64,000 bases of DNA from Bifidobacterium miconisargentati. GTDB lineage: Bacteria; Actinomycetota; Actinomycetes; Actinomycetales; Bifidobacteriaceae. The notes beneath the pieces are model-generated. The model worked only from the letters and a program-made list of their open reading frames with translations. It had not been told where the DNA came from and made no database searches. Positions within the stretch are counted from its first letter, which is position 1, and each line of letters starts with the position of its first letter. The position numbers and the translations under genes were made by a program. This document shows positions 17,048-29,650 of the stretch, one piece after another. The stretch covers positions 1 to 64,000 of the forward strand of contig NZ_JAHBBJ010000013.1 of the NCBI RefSeq assembly GCF_019331675.1, in the 5' to 3' direction.

Positions 17048-18243
17048 CGGCTCTCCTCCTGTCCGTGGTCGTCCGTACCGCCGCCGTTGTTGACCTCCTG
17101 GGCCAAGCGGGAGAAGTACGCCTGCAGTTCGTCGGGCGTGATCACCGAAGTCGATTCGGCATCGGTGTTGGCGGCAGGCAGCGGCGATGCGCCGGTCTGG
17201 TCGGATGCGGCCGGTGCCGCGGACTGCTGGTCGGCGACCAGGTTGCGGGAGGCGGGATCGATGATGGTGGGCGACTGTGCGACGGATTCGTCGGTGCCGG
17301 ACTGCTCGCTGACGGCCGGCGTGGCGCCGCGGCGATGCGAGGCGTGACGACGACGCTTGCGACCGGCGGCATCGCCCGAAGCCGGGTACGACGGGGCCAC
17401 GGCTCCGGAAGCGGCCCGTTCGGCACGCTCGGCGAAGGACAGCCCGGCCTCCACGACCTCATGGGCCACGCCTTCGATCACGCGCTTGTTGCGGCGCTTG
17501 TGCGGCGGCATGGCGAACACGGAGGCGCACAGCACGGCGATGATGGCCAGCAGTCCGCCGGACAGGTAGAACGGCATGGCGAAGTCCGGCACCTCGGAAC
17601 GCACCCAGTTGAGCTTCACGGTGGCGTCCGCGTTGCCTTCGCCCAGATCCACGATGGCCACGGTGGCACCGGTGGCCTTCTTCACGTTGAGCGTGGCGGA
17701 ACCCGTGCCGCACTTGACGGAGGTCCACAGATCGGAGTCCTTGAACGCCACCTCGGCGGTGGAAGCGGAGGCGGCGGATGAATCGGACGAGCCGGACGAA
17801 TCAGAATCGGACGACGAACTATCCGAGCTGCCCGAGCCGGAGCCGGCACGCTCGGTGCTCAGCGTGGTCCACGAGCTCAGCCCGGTGATCCGCTGGTATG
17901 CATCCGAACCGACCCAGCCGGTCACATCCTTGGCGGGGCCCAGCGCCACGCACGTCTGGCCGGATGAGGACCGTGATTCCACGGTCAGCGTCGTGTTCTG
18001 GTCGAGCAGGTCAAGTACGCCCGGATCGGTGATGATGTATTGCGAGCCGGTGATGCTGGCGGAAGCGGTGATTTCGGTGGACGGCTTCCAGATCGTGGCA
18101 TTCAAAACCCCCAGCACGATCGAGGCCACCGCAAGAAGTCCGAAGATGGGCGTCACCACGCCGCGCATGATTGTGGCATGCCGAGTAGGACGCTTTGGCT
18201 TGGCGTCCTGGTTCGGCTCTGTTGTCTGTTCTTCAGCACTCAT
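17044..18243 (-). CDS. Two-helix membrane protein of unknown function
   Basis: A 399-residue protein. A short basic N-terminus leads to a transmembrane helix at about residues 24-52, then an external domain of about 165 residues with a Ser/Asp tract (about 145-165). A second helix at about 220-246 (LSGGLLAIIAVLCASVFAM) leads into a cytoplasmic, Arg/Lys- and Ala/Ser-rich tail. I do not recognise the family. The 4-bp overlap with the downstream lipoprotein gene and the outward-facing domain suggest the two act together at the cell envelope. Divergent from the FKBP gene across 81 bp. Confidence 0.72.
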   Translation of the reverse strand: MSAEEQTTEPNQDAKPKRPTRHATIMRGVVTPIFGLLAVASIVLGVLNATIWKPSTEITASASITGSQYIITDPGVLDLLDQNTTLTVESRSSSGQTCVALGPAKDVTGWVGSDAYQRITGLSSWTTLSTERAGSGSGSSDSSSSDSDSSGSSDSSAASASTAEVAFKDSDLWTSVKCGTGSATLNVKKATGATVAIVDLGEGNADATVKLNWVRSEVPDFAMPFYLSGGLLAIIAVLCASVFAMPPHKRRNKRVIEGVAHEVVEAGLSFAERAERAASGAVAPSYPASGDAAGRKRRRHASHRRGATPAVSEQSGTDESVAQSPTIIDPASRNLVADQQSAAPAASDQTGASPLPAANTDAESTSVITPDELQAYFSRLAQEVNNGGGTDDHGQEESR

Positions 18244-18324
18244 AACGTTCCCATTCTACAATCTTCACCTCTTGATTACTCAAAACAGGCTGAAAATCAG
18301 GGTTTGCCGGTAGGGTGGTGTGTC

Positions 18325-19314
18325 ATGCGCAAGTCTTCCCTGACCAAGAATACGGTCTCTTTCCTGACCAAGTCCGCGGCCCTCGCCTGCTCGATGATCA
18401 TGTGCGTCTCGCTGGCCGCCTGCTCGTCGTCCTCATCCTCCTCGGACTCCAAGGATTCGTCCAAGTCCTCGTCTTCTTCCTCCTCCTCCTCGTCCTCCGG
18501 TTCGGAGAAGAACCAGATCGCCGGCGTGACCGCCACCGGCAAGCTGGGCGAGAAGCCCACCATCTCCTTCAAGGCCCCGATGACCGTGTCCGACGGCTCG
18601 TACGTGGTGCTGCAGAAGGGCGACGGCGACGTCATCGAGGACGGCGACCGCGTGTGCTCCCAGGGCATCGCGCTGAACGTCAAGGACGGCACCGAGCTCA
18701 TGGACACGTGGACCAAGAACACCCCCGACTGCTCGATGGTGGTGGACTCCTCCACGCTGAACTCCACGTATTACAACCAGATCAAGGGCGCCAAGCTCAA
18801 CACCACCATCGGCTTCGGCGTGAACGACGAGAACTCGTCCGGCTACTCGTACATCCTCGCGATGACCTTCGTCTCCAAGTCCAAGGACTACACCAAGGCC
18901 ACCGGCGAGAAGGTCAAGGACGTGCCCGCCGACCTGCCGAAGGTCACGCGCGCCAAGAACGGCAAGCCCTCCATTGACATGAACGGGTACAAGGGCAGCA
19001 GCGAACTGGTGGTGCAGCCGCTCATCAAGGGCTCCGGCGCCAAGGTGCAGGAATCCGGCTCGGTCAAGGTGCAGTACACCGGCTGGCTGCTGGACGGCAC
19101 GCAGTTCGATTCGTCCTGGGACAAGGGCCAAGCCACCGAGTTCGCGCTGAGCGACGTGGTCAAGGGCTGGAGCCAGGGCCTGGCCGGCCAGACCGTCGGC
19201 TCCCAGGTACTGTTGGTGGTGCCGCCGGACCTCGGCTACGGCGACAAGGCCCAGGGCTCGATTCCTGCGAACTCCACGCTGGTCTTCGTGGTCGACATCC
19301 TCGCCACGTACTGA
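18325..19314 (+). CDS. Exported lipoprotein FKBP-type peptidyl-prolyl isomerase
   Basis: A 329-residue protein. The signal peptide and lipobox SLAAC (Cys about 33) are followed by an almost pure Ser/Asp/Lys linker of about 30 residues. The C-terminal 100 residues are an FKBP domain: VKVQYTGWLLDGTQFDSSW, then VVKGWSQGLAGQTVGSQVLL, PPDLGYGD and the end strand STLVFVVDIL. Residues 60-225 probably form a second, degenerate FKBP-like domain. It assists folding of secreted proteins outside the membrane. No Shine-Dalgarno; TAGGGT (18311-18316) ends 8 nt before the ATG, so it is a leaderless candidate. Confidence 0.9.
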   Translation: MRKSSLTKNTVSFLTKSAALACSMIMCVSLAACSSSSSSSDSKDSSKSSSSSSSSSSSGSEKNQIAGVTATGKLGEKPTISFKAPMTVSDGSYVVLQKGDGDVIEDGDRVCSQGIALNVKDGTELMDTWTKNTPDCSMVVDSSTLNSTYYNQIKGAKLNTTIGFGVNDENSSGYSYILAMTFVSKSKDYTKATGEKVKDVPADLPKVTRAKNGKPSIDMNGYKGSSELVVQPLIKGSGAKVQESGSVKVQYTGWLLDGTQFDSSWDKGQATEFALSDVVKGWSQGLAGQTVGSQVLLVVPPDLGYGDKAQGSIPANSTLVFVVDILATY

Positions 19315-19317
19315 TCC

Positions 19318-19515
19318 GTTCTGATAGGACTTGGCCCCCTCTGACGAGGGGGCTGTCTCATGAAACGAGACTGGGGGAGAGAAGCGGCGGCTTGCCGCGG
19401 GAAACAGCATCGGTCATAGGCCGATTCCTTCATTCCGACGACTGCGTCGCGATCTCTCCCCCAGTCAGCTTCGCTGACAGCCCCCTCGTCAGAGGGGGCC
19501 AAGTCATATCAGAAC
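19318..19515. repeat. Long inverted repeat between FKBP and nucS genes
   Basis: Arms 19318-19357 and 19476-19515 are 40 bp long with one mismatch. A second matching block (GACTGGGGGAGA) extends the stem inward. The outer ends begin 3 bp after the FKBP stop and cover the last codons of nucS. The arms include the GGCCCCCTC / GAGGGGGCTG palindrome family and CAGTCAGCTTCGCTGACAG. It can serve as a bidirectional terminator and looks like an inserted element. Confidence 0.88.
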
Positions 19516-20324
19516 AGTCTCAACGAATCGTCCTCGGTGCCCTTCATATCGTCATAATCAAGGATGAGACACGTGAAGCCACGGTCCTTGGCGAGCACCT
19601 GGGCCTGCGGGGTGATGGTCTGCGCGGCGAAGATGCCGTGCACCGGAGCCAGCAGCGGGTCGCGATTGAGTAGCTCGCAGTAGCGTGTGAGCTGCTCAAC
19701 GCCGTCGATGCCGCCATGACGTTTGATCTCCACGGCCACATGTTCGCCGTCGGCGTTGATGGCCATGATATCCACCGGGCCGATGGCCGTGGGATATTCG
19801 CGGCGCACGAGTTTGGCGCCCTTGCCGATACGTTCGATCTGCTCGGCCAGATACCGCTGGAGATGATCCTCCACGCCGTCCTTGATGAGGCCCGGATCCA
19901 CGCCCAAATCATAGGACTGGTCGGAGTAGACGTGGTACAGCGTGACCTCCAGCACATCCGAGCCCTTGTCCGAGGTGACGCGCAGCACCTTTTCCACGTG
20001 TTCGGCGGATTCGGTGGAATCGGCAACCGCCTCTTCGGCCGCAAGGGACTCCTCCAAAGACGAAGTATCCGCATCGGTCCCCGCTCCCCCGCTCGTCAGG
20101 GCATCGGACGATGCATCGTCCTCGGGAGCCTCGGACGTCTCCGGCGTGATCTCGCGGATCGTGCACGGTGCCGCCATCCAGTTGAGCGGCTTGTACGAGC
20201 CCAGCTCGGAGAAGATGAGCAGGCTGGAATCGGCCTTGATGAGCAGCACGCGCTTGGCCGGGGGCAGCGAGGCGTTGAGTCGGCCGGAATACTCGGCGGA
20301 ACAGTCGGCAACAATGATTCGCAT
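19509..20324 (-). CDS. nucS: Endonuclease NucS/EndoMS (mismatch-specific)
   Basis: A 271-residue protein. NucS gives actinobacteria without MutSL their non-canonical mismatch repair by cutting both strands at G-T, G-G and T-T mismatches. The C-terminal nuclease domain shows the PD-(D/E)XK pattern: GPVDIMAINADGEHVAVEIKRHG around residues 180-205. The tail DDSLRLF fits the beta-clamp binding peptide. An acidic Glu/Asp/Ser-rich insert of about 50 residues (59-112) separates the N-terminal and nuclease domains. TACAGT ends 8 nt before the ATG with no Shine-Dalgarno. The 3' end lies within the inverted repeat. Confidence 0.94.
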   Translation of the reverse strand: MRIIVADCSAEYSGRLNASLPPAKRVLLIKADSSLLIFSELGSYKPLNWMAAPCTIREITPETSEAPEDDASSDALTSGGAGTDADTSSLEESLAAEEAVADSTESAEHVEKVLRVTSDKGSDVLEVTLYHVYSDQSYDLGVDPGLIKDGVEDHLQRYLAEQIERIGKGAKLVRREYPTAIGPVDIMAINADGEHVAVEIKRHGGIDGVEQLTRYCELLNRDPLLAPVHGIFAAQTITPQAQVLAKDRGFTCLILDYDDMKGTEDDSLRLF

Positions 20325-20338
20325 AGGCCACCACTGTA

Positions 20339-20602
20339 ACGATGCCGCATAACAAGTCTCTTTCTGACTACCCTCAGTCAGCTACGCTGACAGTTCGTCC
20401 TGCAATTAATGACGAACTTCGTTCGCGTTTTGTTGGCTCGACTGTCGTCTCGCACATCGCCTACAAACAGCTCTGCTGTTTGCTTCACGGCAATGTCCTC
20501 AGAAAGGGGAGCCAGAGAAGAACGAAAGGCTCCCTTCGGGAAAACCCAAAGGGAGCCTAACGAGCCAAGACACGGCTCAAAGGAAGCTCAAGCGAGCGAC
20601 AC
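20339..20602. repeat. Gene-free palindromic region after the atp operon
   Basis: Between atpC and the nucS promoter there is no credible gene. A diverged palindrome-family copy with TCAGTCAGCTACGCTGACAG lies near 20376-20395. Several short self-complementary pieces follow (ACGAACTTCGTTCG, AAACAGCTCTGCTGTTT), consistent with a decayed repeat element. Confidence 0.55.
20528..20557 (-). terminator. Likely terminator of the atp operon
   Basis: GGCTCCCTT (20528-20536) pairs with AAGGGAGCC (20549-20557), with CGGG/CCC inside the loop. On the minus strand it is followed by TTTCGTTCTT. It sits about 45 bp past the atpC stop. Confidence 0.65.
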
Positions 20603-22392
<1,790 letters not shown>

Positions 22393-23313
22393 CTACTCTT
22401 CCTTTGTGTTCAGCGCGTCAGCGCTGCCGATGATTTCGGTAAGTTCCTGGGTGATCGAGGCCTGACGCGAAGCATTGAGCTTGCGGGTGAGGTCGTCGAC
22501 CAGATTGCGTGCGTTGTCCGTTGCCGTGTGCATGGCGTTCTGGCGGCTTGCGGTCTCGGAGGCCGCGGCGGTCAGCAGGCACTCGTGGATACGGGACTGG
22601 ACGTACTTCGGCAGAATCGCGTCCAGCACCTCGTCCAGGCTCGGCTCGAAGGAGTACAGCGGGGAGATGTCCTCCGCGGCCTTCTCGTTCTCCGGGTCCG
22701 GGACCTTGGCTTCGTTCTCCACGATCTCCACGGGCAGCATGCGCAGCACGCGCACCTTCTGGACCACCATGTTGATGAACTCGGTGAAGACGATGTAGAG
22801 TTCGGAAACTCCGCCCTTCTCCGCCGGCTTCATGTAGGCGTCCATCAGAGTGTTGGAGATCGTCTCGGCGATCTCGACGCCGGGCTGGTCGGTGTCGCCT
22901 TCCCATGTGGCCGCCACGTCACGGTTGCGGTACTTGTAGTACGTCGAACCACGACGGCCGTACACGAACAGCTCCGGCTGCTTGCCATCCGCCTCGAGGC
23001 GGGCCAGCAGCGATTCCGTTTCACGGATGATCGAAGAGGTGTACGGGCCGGCCATGCCACGATCCGAGGTGAGGGCGAGAACAGCCACGCGCGGGTTGCT
23101 CTCGTCCTTCACCGCGATCGGATGCGTGATATGGGTATGTGCCACCAACGCTTGCACGGCATCGAAAATCGCATCGGTGTACGGCTTCGCGTTCAGGGCC
23201 ACGTCACGGGCCTTGGCGATGTGCGAAGACGCGATCATCTCCTGGGCGTTGAAGATCTTCTCCAACGACTCGGTGGAGTGGATGCGTGATTTCAATGCGA
23301 GTTGCGAGCCCAT
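22393..23313 (-). CDS. atpG: ATP synthase gamma subunit
   Basis: Rotary stalk subunit, 306 residues. The conserved N-terminal helix (LKSRIHSTESLEKIFNAQEMIA), the central LTSDRGMAGPYTSS block, and the C-terminal helix ending in LVDDLTRKLNASRQASITQELTEI are all present; the latter two helices form the coiled shaft. It lies 3 bp after the atpA stop. Confidence 0.98.
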   Translation of the reverse strand: MGSQLALKSRIHSTESLEKIFNAQEMIASSHIAKARDVALNAKPYTDAIFDAVQALVAHTHITHPIAVKDESNPRVAVLALTSDRGMAGPYTSSIIRETESLLARLEADGKQPELFVYGRRGSTYYKYRNRDVAATWEGDTDQPGVEIAETISNTLMDAYMKPAEKGGVSELYIVFTEFINMVVQKVRVLRMLPVEIVENEAKVPDPENEKAAEDISPLYSFEPSLDEVLDAILPKYVQSRIHECLLTAAASETASRQNAMHTATDNARNLVDDLTRKLNASRQASITQELTEIIGSADALNTKEE

Positions 23314-23316
23314 GGC

Positions 23317-24945
<1,629 letters not shown>

Positions 24946-25025
24946 GATCACTCCTTCTATTGGTTATTGTTCAGTCAAGTCTTTGCTTGTGTTCCGCTGC
25001 GCGGATGGGCCGGGAGCCGGTCCGC

Positions 25026-25856
25026 TCAGTTGGTGTCCGCCTTCACGGTACGGTGCAGGTTCTGCAGCTGTGCGACCACGGTGTTGTCCGTGACCTCGTC
25101 GCCGACCTGGATGCGCATACCGCCCAGGACCCTCGGGTCCACCACGGAGTTGATGTGCACCGGACGTCCGGCCTTGGCCGAGTAGACCTTGGTCAGTCGC
25201 TCGATCTGCTCCTTCTTGAGCGGGGTCGCGGTGGTCACGGTGACCATGGACTCGCCCATGTGGCGGGAGAACTTGTTGATGAGCCACTGGATGGTCTCCA
25301 GGTAGCGGCGGCGACGCAGGTTGCAGGTGGCGTGTTCGGCCAGGCGCATGGTGATCTTGTTCAGGCCCTTGCCGTCGAAGATCTCACGGAACAGCTTCAC
25401 GCGGGATTCGCTGGTGGCCTGGTCGTCGTACAGCTTGGCACGCACGACCGGCAGCGTCAGCAGCGCGGAGTGCAGCTGGGACAGCTCGATGGACACCTGC
25501 AGCGTGGCGTCGGTGGCGTCGGCGTAGTACATCATGGCGTCCACACCGAAGTCCTCCACCGCGTTGGCGATGTCTCGCGCACGGCTCCAACGACGGGAGA
25601 CCAGATCGGTCATGATCTCCAGGGTCATCGGATGCTCCGCGCCCTTGAACAGCTCCTTGAGCACCGCGATCTTGTCGGCCACCGGCCTGGAGGGGTCGGT
25701 CAGCGCTCGTTCCAGCGGAAGGTTGCGGTCGAGCACACCGGTGATCTTGAACAGTTCGTTGCCGATCCGCCATGCATCCTCACGGGTGTCACGCAGCTTC
25801 GGGGCGAGCGAGTCACGCGACTCGCGGTCTGCAATACGAGATGCCTCTCCTCGCAT
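25026..25856 (-). CDS. atpH: ATP synthase delta subunit
   Basis: Peripheral stalk connector, 276 residues, which is much longer than the roughly 178-residue E. coli subunit but in line with actinobacterial forms. The extra part is N-terminal and helical. The C-terminal third carries the conserved ATPLKKEQIERL and DPRVLGGMRIQVGDEVTDNTV blocks. ATG 25856 has GGGAGG at 5 nt; a GTG 6 bp upstream is less likely. It is separated from atpF by 46 bp. Confidence 0.95.
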   Translation of the reverse strand: MRGEASRIADRESRDSLAPKLRDTREDAWRIGNELFKITGVLDRNLPLERALTDPSRPVADKIAVLKELFKGAEHPMTLEIMTDLVSRRWSRARDIANAVEDFGVDAMMYYADATDATLQVSIELSQLHSALLTLPVVRAKLYDDQATSESRVKLFREIFDGKGLNKITMRLAEHATCNLRRRRYLETIQWLINKFSRHMGESMVTVTTATPLKKEQIERLTKVYSAKAGRPVHINSVVDPRVLGGMRIQVGDEVTDNTVVAQLQNLHRTVKADTN

Positions 25857-25902
25857 GGTCACCTCCCTTTCTGGTTACGGATGTTCCTGACGATGTTCAC
25901 AG

Positions 25903-26424
25903 TCACTTCTTGGCGTCCAGGTCGTCGAGCAGCGAGTCGATCATCGAGGACTGCACGTCGCTGTCCTGCAGCTTGGCGCCGAGGATCTTGCCGGCCAGGG
26001 CGGTGGCAAGCGCGCCGACCTCGCCCTTGAGCGAGACCATGGCCTGCTGCTGCTGGGACTTCAGCGAACGCTGGGCGTTGGCGGTGATCTGGGCCGCATC
26101 GGCTTCGGCGCGGGCACGGGCATCGGCCACGATGTGGGATGCCTCGGCGCGGGCGTCGTCGCGGATCTTGGCGGCCTCCACGCGGGCGGTGCTCAGCTGG
26201 GCCTCGTACTTGGCCTTCGCCTCGGCGGCGTCCTTCTGAGCCTGCTCGGCCTTGGCAATGCCGCCTTCGATCTTGGCGGCACGCTCATCGAACACGGCCT
26301 GGAACTTCGGCATGAAGAACTTGTAGAAGAACACCGCGATGATCAGCAGGATGATCAGCGACCATACGATGTCATAGACCTTGGGGATGAACAGATTGAT
26401 TCCGTCTTGCTCCGCGAAAGTCAT
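25903..26424 (-). CDS. atpF: ATP synthase subunit b
   Basis: Peripheral stalk subunit, 173 residues. One N-terminal transmembrane helix (VWSLIILLIIAVFFYKFFMP, about residues 16-37) is followed by a long, charged, Ala-rich helix of about 120 residues that forms the dimeric stator. Confidence 0.97.
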   Translation of the reverse strand: MTFAEQDGINLFIPKVYDIVWSLIILLIIAVFFYKFFMPKFQAVFDERAAKIEGGIAKAEQAQKDAAEAKAKYEAQLSTARVEAAKIRDDARAEASHIVADARARAEADAAQITANAQRSLKSQQQQAMVSLKGEVGALATALAGKILGAKLQDSDVQSSMIDSLLDDLDAKK

Positions 26425-26513
26425 TGTCGTTCTCCTTTCATTGCTTCGTTTCCGTTGTCATTCACGATTCCGTTGCACCATCACGCCGTACGGGTGCGGC
26501 GCAACGGCAACGA

Positions 26514-26846
<333 letters not shown>

Positions 26847-26860
26847 TCAAGCGGTTGCGG

Positions 26861-27670
26861 TCACTCGGCCTCCGGGTAGCTCATGTTGATGTATGCGGTG
26901 GTCAGCATGGCGAAGATGAAGGCTTGCAGGGCGGCGACCAGGATCTCGAACAGGGTCATGGCCAGGCCGGCGGCGAAGGTGCCCACGCCGAGGATGGACC
27001 ACAGCTTGTTCGGGATTTCGATGAGGAACCACTGGGTCGCGGCGAGGCACACGGCCACGGTGATGTGGCCGGCCACCATGTTGGCGAAGAGTCGCAGGGT
27101 CAGGGAGACCGGGCGGATCACCAGCAGCTCGAGCAGCTGAATCGGGGTCAGCAGGATGTAGATGGGGGCCGGAACGCCCTTGGGGAAGAGCTCGTCCTTG
27201 AGGAAGTGGCCGAGGCCCTTCTCTCGTGCGCCGGCGATCCAGTACTGCACGAAGCACCAGCCGGCGAAGACCAGCGGCATGGTGATCGTGGCGGTGGCTG
27301 CGATGTTGAAGCCGGGGATGATGCCGCACAGGTTGAACACCAGAATGGTGAAGAACATGGTGGTAATCATCGGCAGATAACGCTGGCCACGCTCCTTGCC
27401 CATCACCTGATAGACGATCTGGTCACGCACGAACTCGATGACCCATTCGATGGCGCCCTGCCAACGACCGGGAATCAGCTTCGCGCGCGCGGCCGAGACG
27501 CCCAGGACCACCAGCATGATCGCCGTGGCGATGACGCGCACCATGATGATGCGGTCCATGGCGAACGGCGTGCCGGGGAAGATGATCTGGGGAAGAAGGA
27601 AGTCGTCGGTGGTCGGGAATTCCGGACCATCCGCGGCCAAAGCAAGCCCGCTGAAAAGGGCATCGTTCAT
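26861..27670 (-). CDS. atpB: ATP synthase subunit a
   Basis: Proton-channel subunit, 269 residues, with five to six hydrophobic helices. The essential arginine lies in the conserved SLTLRLFANMVAGH segment, and the C-terminal helix contains QAFIFAMLTTAYI. ATG 27670 has GGAGG 7 nt upstream; the GTG 6 bp further is not needed. First gene of the operon; no atpI is present upstream. Confidence 0.98.
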   Translation of the reverse strand: MNDALFSGLALAADGPEFPTTDDFLLPQIIFPGTPFAMDRIIMVRVIATAIMLVVLGVSAARAKLIPGRWQGAIEWVIEFVRDQIVYQVMGKERGQRYLPMITTMFFTILVFNLCGIIPGFNIAATATITMPLVFAGWCFVQYWIAGAREKGLGHFLKDELFPKGVPAPIYILLTPIQLLELLVIRPVSLTLRLFANMVAGHITVAVCLAATQWFLIEIPNKLWSILGVGTFAAGLAMTLFEILVAALQAFIFAMLTTAYINMSYPEAE

Positions 27671-28136
27671 TCTCACGCCTCCTGCTTCTTCAATGTCAGG
27701 TGTCAGTTTAGACCAGCGGAACGGCCGAATGTGACGTTGCGGTTACTTTCGCCATTCCACTCCGGGGTATGCCATGCGTGGACTGGAGTCGACGCTGGGC
27801 ATTCGACTCCGAATGACTGAAAGGTGATTATTGGCCTGCGTTGGGACAAAGTCAACGGCCACCGGGCGTGTCCGGCCTGAGCCTTACTGCCGTAAGGGAT
27901 TTATGGTTTTGTTATCTTTCGATTCCGTATTAGACGGTTGCGTGCGAGGTGCCGGGTTTCGTTCATTCGGCAGTCCGCATAATGGACATGTCAGTGTCCG
28001 CGTTGCGGTCAATTTCGAACCGCCGAACCAACATTTTTCCTGTCCGATTCGTGGACACCTTCGACCGCGGCGCGGCAAATTCCGGCAAAGCGCAAAGAGC
28101 AAGGCCCCGTCAAACCGACATCGGCCGAAGGGAGTG
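27671..28136 (-). promoter_or_regulatory. Upstream region of the atp operon
   Basis: 466 bp without a credible gene. A minus-strand TAAACT at 27705-27710 is a possible -10 about 35 bp before atpB. Two dyads with the same half-site follow: GGACATGTCAGTGTCC (27984-27999) and TGTCCGATTCGTGGACA (28041-28057). A CCTTAC/GTAAGG hairpin lies at about 27882-27897. These could regulate ATP synthase or end metA transcripts. Confidence 0.4.
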
Positions 28137-29177
28137 CTACTTCCCCTGAATCACCCCATACCCGTCATGCATGAACGGCGCGAAGTTGTCCTTACGCGGA
28201 CCGCCGGGCAGATGACGAATCGATCGATCCGTGCCCAGCTTCTTCTCGGCCCTGAGCTGCGGCACTTCGGTCAGGTCGTATGGCGTGGTCTGGTACACCC
28301 AGTTCAGCCAGTTGCGCCACAACAGGTTGCCGTGCGCGCGCCAGCTGAACAGCGGTTCCAGGGACGGGTCGTCGTGCGGGAAGTAGTTCTGCGGGAACGG
28401 CACGTTGGTCATGCCCTTCTTCATGTCGCGCTCATATTCTTCCGCGAGCGTGTACTTGCCATACTCCCAATGGCCCAAGGCGAACACCTCGGAGAAGTCG
28501 CGCGTGGCCACCAGACCGGGGCCGGACTGCGGGCCCCAGGTCAGCACCTGAAGTTCCTGCTTCTTCAGGGCCAGATCGGCCTCGTTCACGCCGGCGAGGC
28601 GGGAATGCGGCTGGAGCGCGATTTCGTCGAAGCCATTGGTCAGGAAGCAGTATTCGTCCTGCAGGTACTGGGGGAAGACGCCGAAGATCTTCTGCGGGTA
28701 GTCCACCTTGCGCACGCCGTAACGGTAGTAGAGCGCACCCATGGCGCCCCAGCACAGATACATGGTGGAGAACACGTGGGTGGAGGCCCAGTCAAGGATG
28801 GTCTTGAACTCCTCCCAGTAGTCCACCTCCTCGAACGGCATGTGCTCCACAGGGGCGCCGGTCACCACGAAGCCGTCGTAGTAGTTGTCGCGGAAAGCGT
28901 CGAGCGTTTCGTAGAACTTGACCAGATGATCGGCGGAGACGTGCGTGGCCTCGTGGGTGGAGGTCTTCATGAAGTCCACTTCCACCTGCAACGGGCTCTT
29001 CGAAACGAGACGCAGCAACTGGGTCTCGGTCTCGATCTTCTTGGGCATGAGATTCAGGATCACCAGTTTGAGCGGGCGGACGCGCTGACGCTCCGCCTCG
29101 GGCTTCTCAAGCGCGAAGATACGCTCCGAGTCGAGGATGTCACGGGCCGGCAGGCCACTGGGGATCTTGATAGGCAT
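28137..29177 (-). CDS. metA: Homoserine O-acyltransferase MetA (predicted acetyl-CoA type)
   Basis: Acylates homoserine, the first committed step of methionine synthesis. The 346-residue protein matches MetA throughout. The catalytic Cys is in YLCWGAMG (about 142), and the His and Glu in LGHWEYGKY (about 235-240). At the position that sets acyl-donor preference in the family (about residue 111) the sequence is GAPVEHM, with Glu. From what I recall of Bacillus MetA, Glu favours acetyl-CoA and Gly favours succinyl-CoA. CATAAT ends 6 nt before ATG 29177, so it may be leaderless. Confidence 0.94.
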   Translation of the reverse strand: MPIKIPSGLPARDILDSERIFALEKPEAERQRVRPLKLVILNLMPKKIETETQLLRLVSKSPLQVEVDFMKTSTHEATHVSADHLVKFYETLDAFRDNYYDGFVVTGAPVEHMPFEEVDYWEEFKTILDWASTHVFSTMYLCWGAMGALYYRYGVRKVDYPQKIFGVFPQYLQDEYCFLTNGFDEIALQPHSRLAGVNEADLALKKQELQVLTWGPQSGPGLVATRDFSEVFALGHWEYGKYTLAEEYERDMKKGMTNVPFPQNYFPHDDPSLEPLFSWRAHGNLLWRNWLNWVYQTTPYDLTEVPQLRAEKKLGTDRSIRHLPGGPRKDNFAPFMHDGYGVIQGK

Positions 29178-29593
29178 GCTCCCATTATGTCCTTCCGCCG
29201 GATATGTCGCATGCAGGTTCACCCGAAGCCGGCCCGATGCGCCATAGATTCCGTTTATGGCGCGTTATTCGAGAGGTCGGCCGCATTCGCCGGGGCGAAC
29301 GGATGCCCCACCCAATCCCTCGCCTAATCCCCGCCCCTCACATAATCCCCGCCTACGAGCCTCGAGCCCTTACGTCCCGACCACCTTGTCCTTTCGTATG
29401 AGATCCGGACGCCCCATACGCCTCGCCCCGTCCACGCACCCTGCACACGCCACACTTCCTCCGTACTTTCGCGCGAAAGCACGTCTCACCCAAGACTCGC
29501 GCATTTGAGCGTCCGAATATCCCCTGCGCCCCGCCACTCTCGCGCCCGCGTTCCGTAAACATAAAAACGCGACACGCCGAAGACACACCACAC
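29178..29593. promoter_or_regulatory. Gene-free region upstream of metA with a dyad
   Basis: No gene is visible. GCGCCATA (29239-29246) and TATGGCGC (29256-29263) form a perfect 8-bp dyad about 62-86 bp upstream of metA, a possible operator site. The rest is C-rich on the plus strand and unremarkable. Confidence 0.35.
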
Positions 29594-29594
29594 A

Positions 29595-29622
29595 TTGACT
29601 TTTTCCGACGCATCAGTAAAGT
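29595..29622 (+). promoter_or_regulatory. Promoter of the initiator tRNA gene
   Basis: TTGACT (29595-29600) and TAAAGT (29617-29622) are separated by 16 bp. Initiation would fall about 22 bp before the mature tRNA 5' end. This is the clearest sigma-70-type promoter in the window. Confidence 0.7.
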
Positions 29623-29650
29623 AGATAGAGCTGTCGAAAAGACAAGCCGA

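Noticed and set aside
27884..28102. 72-residue Cys-containing minus-strand open frame upstream of atpB
   Set aside because: No ribosome binding site, no recognisable family, and skewed composition in a region with dyads and hairpins.
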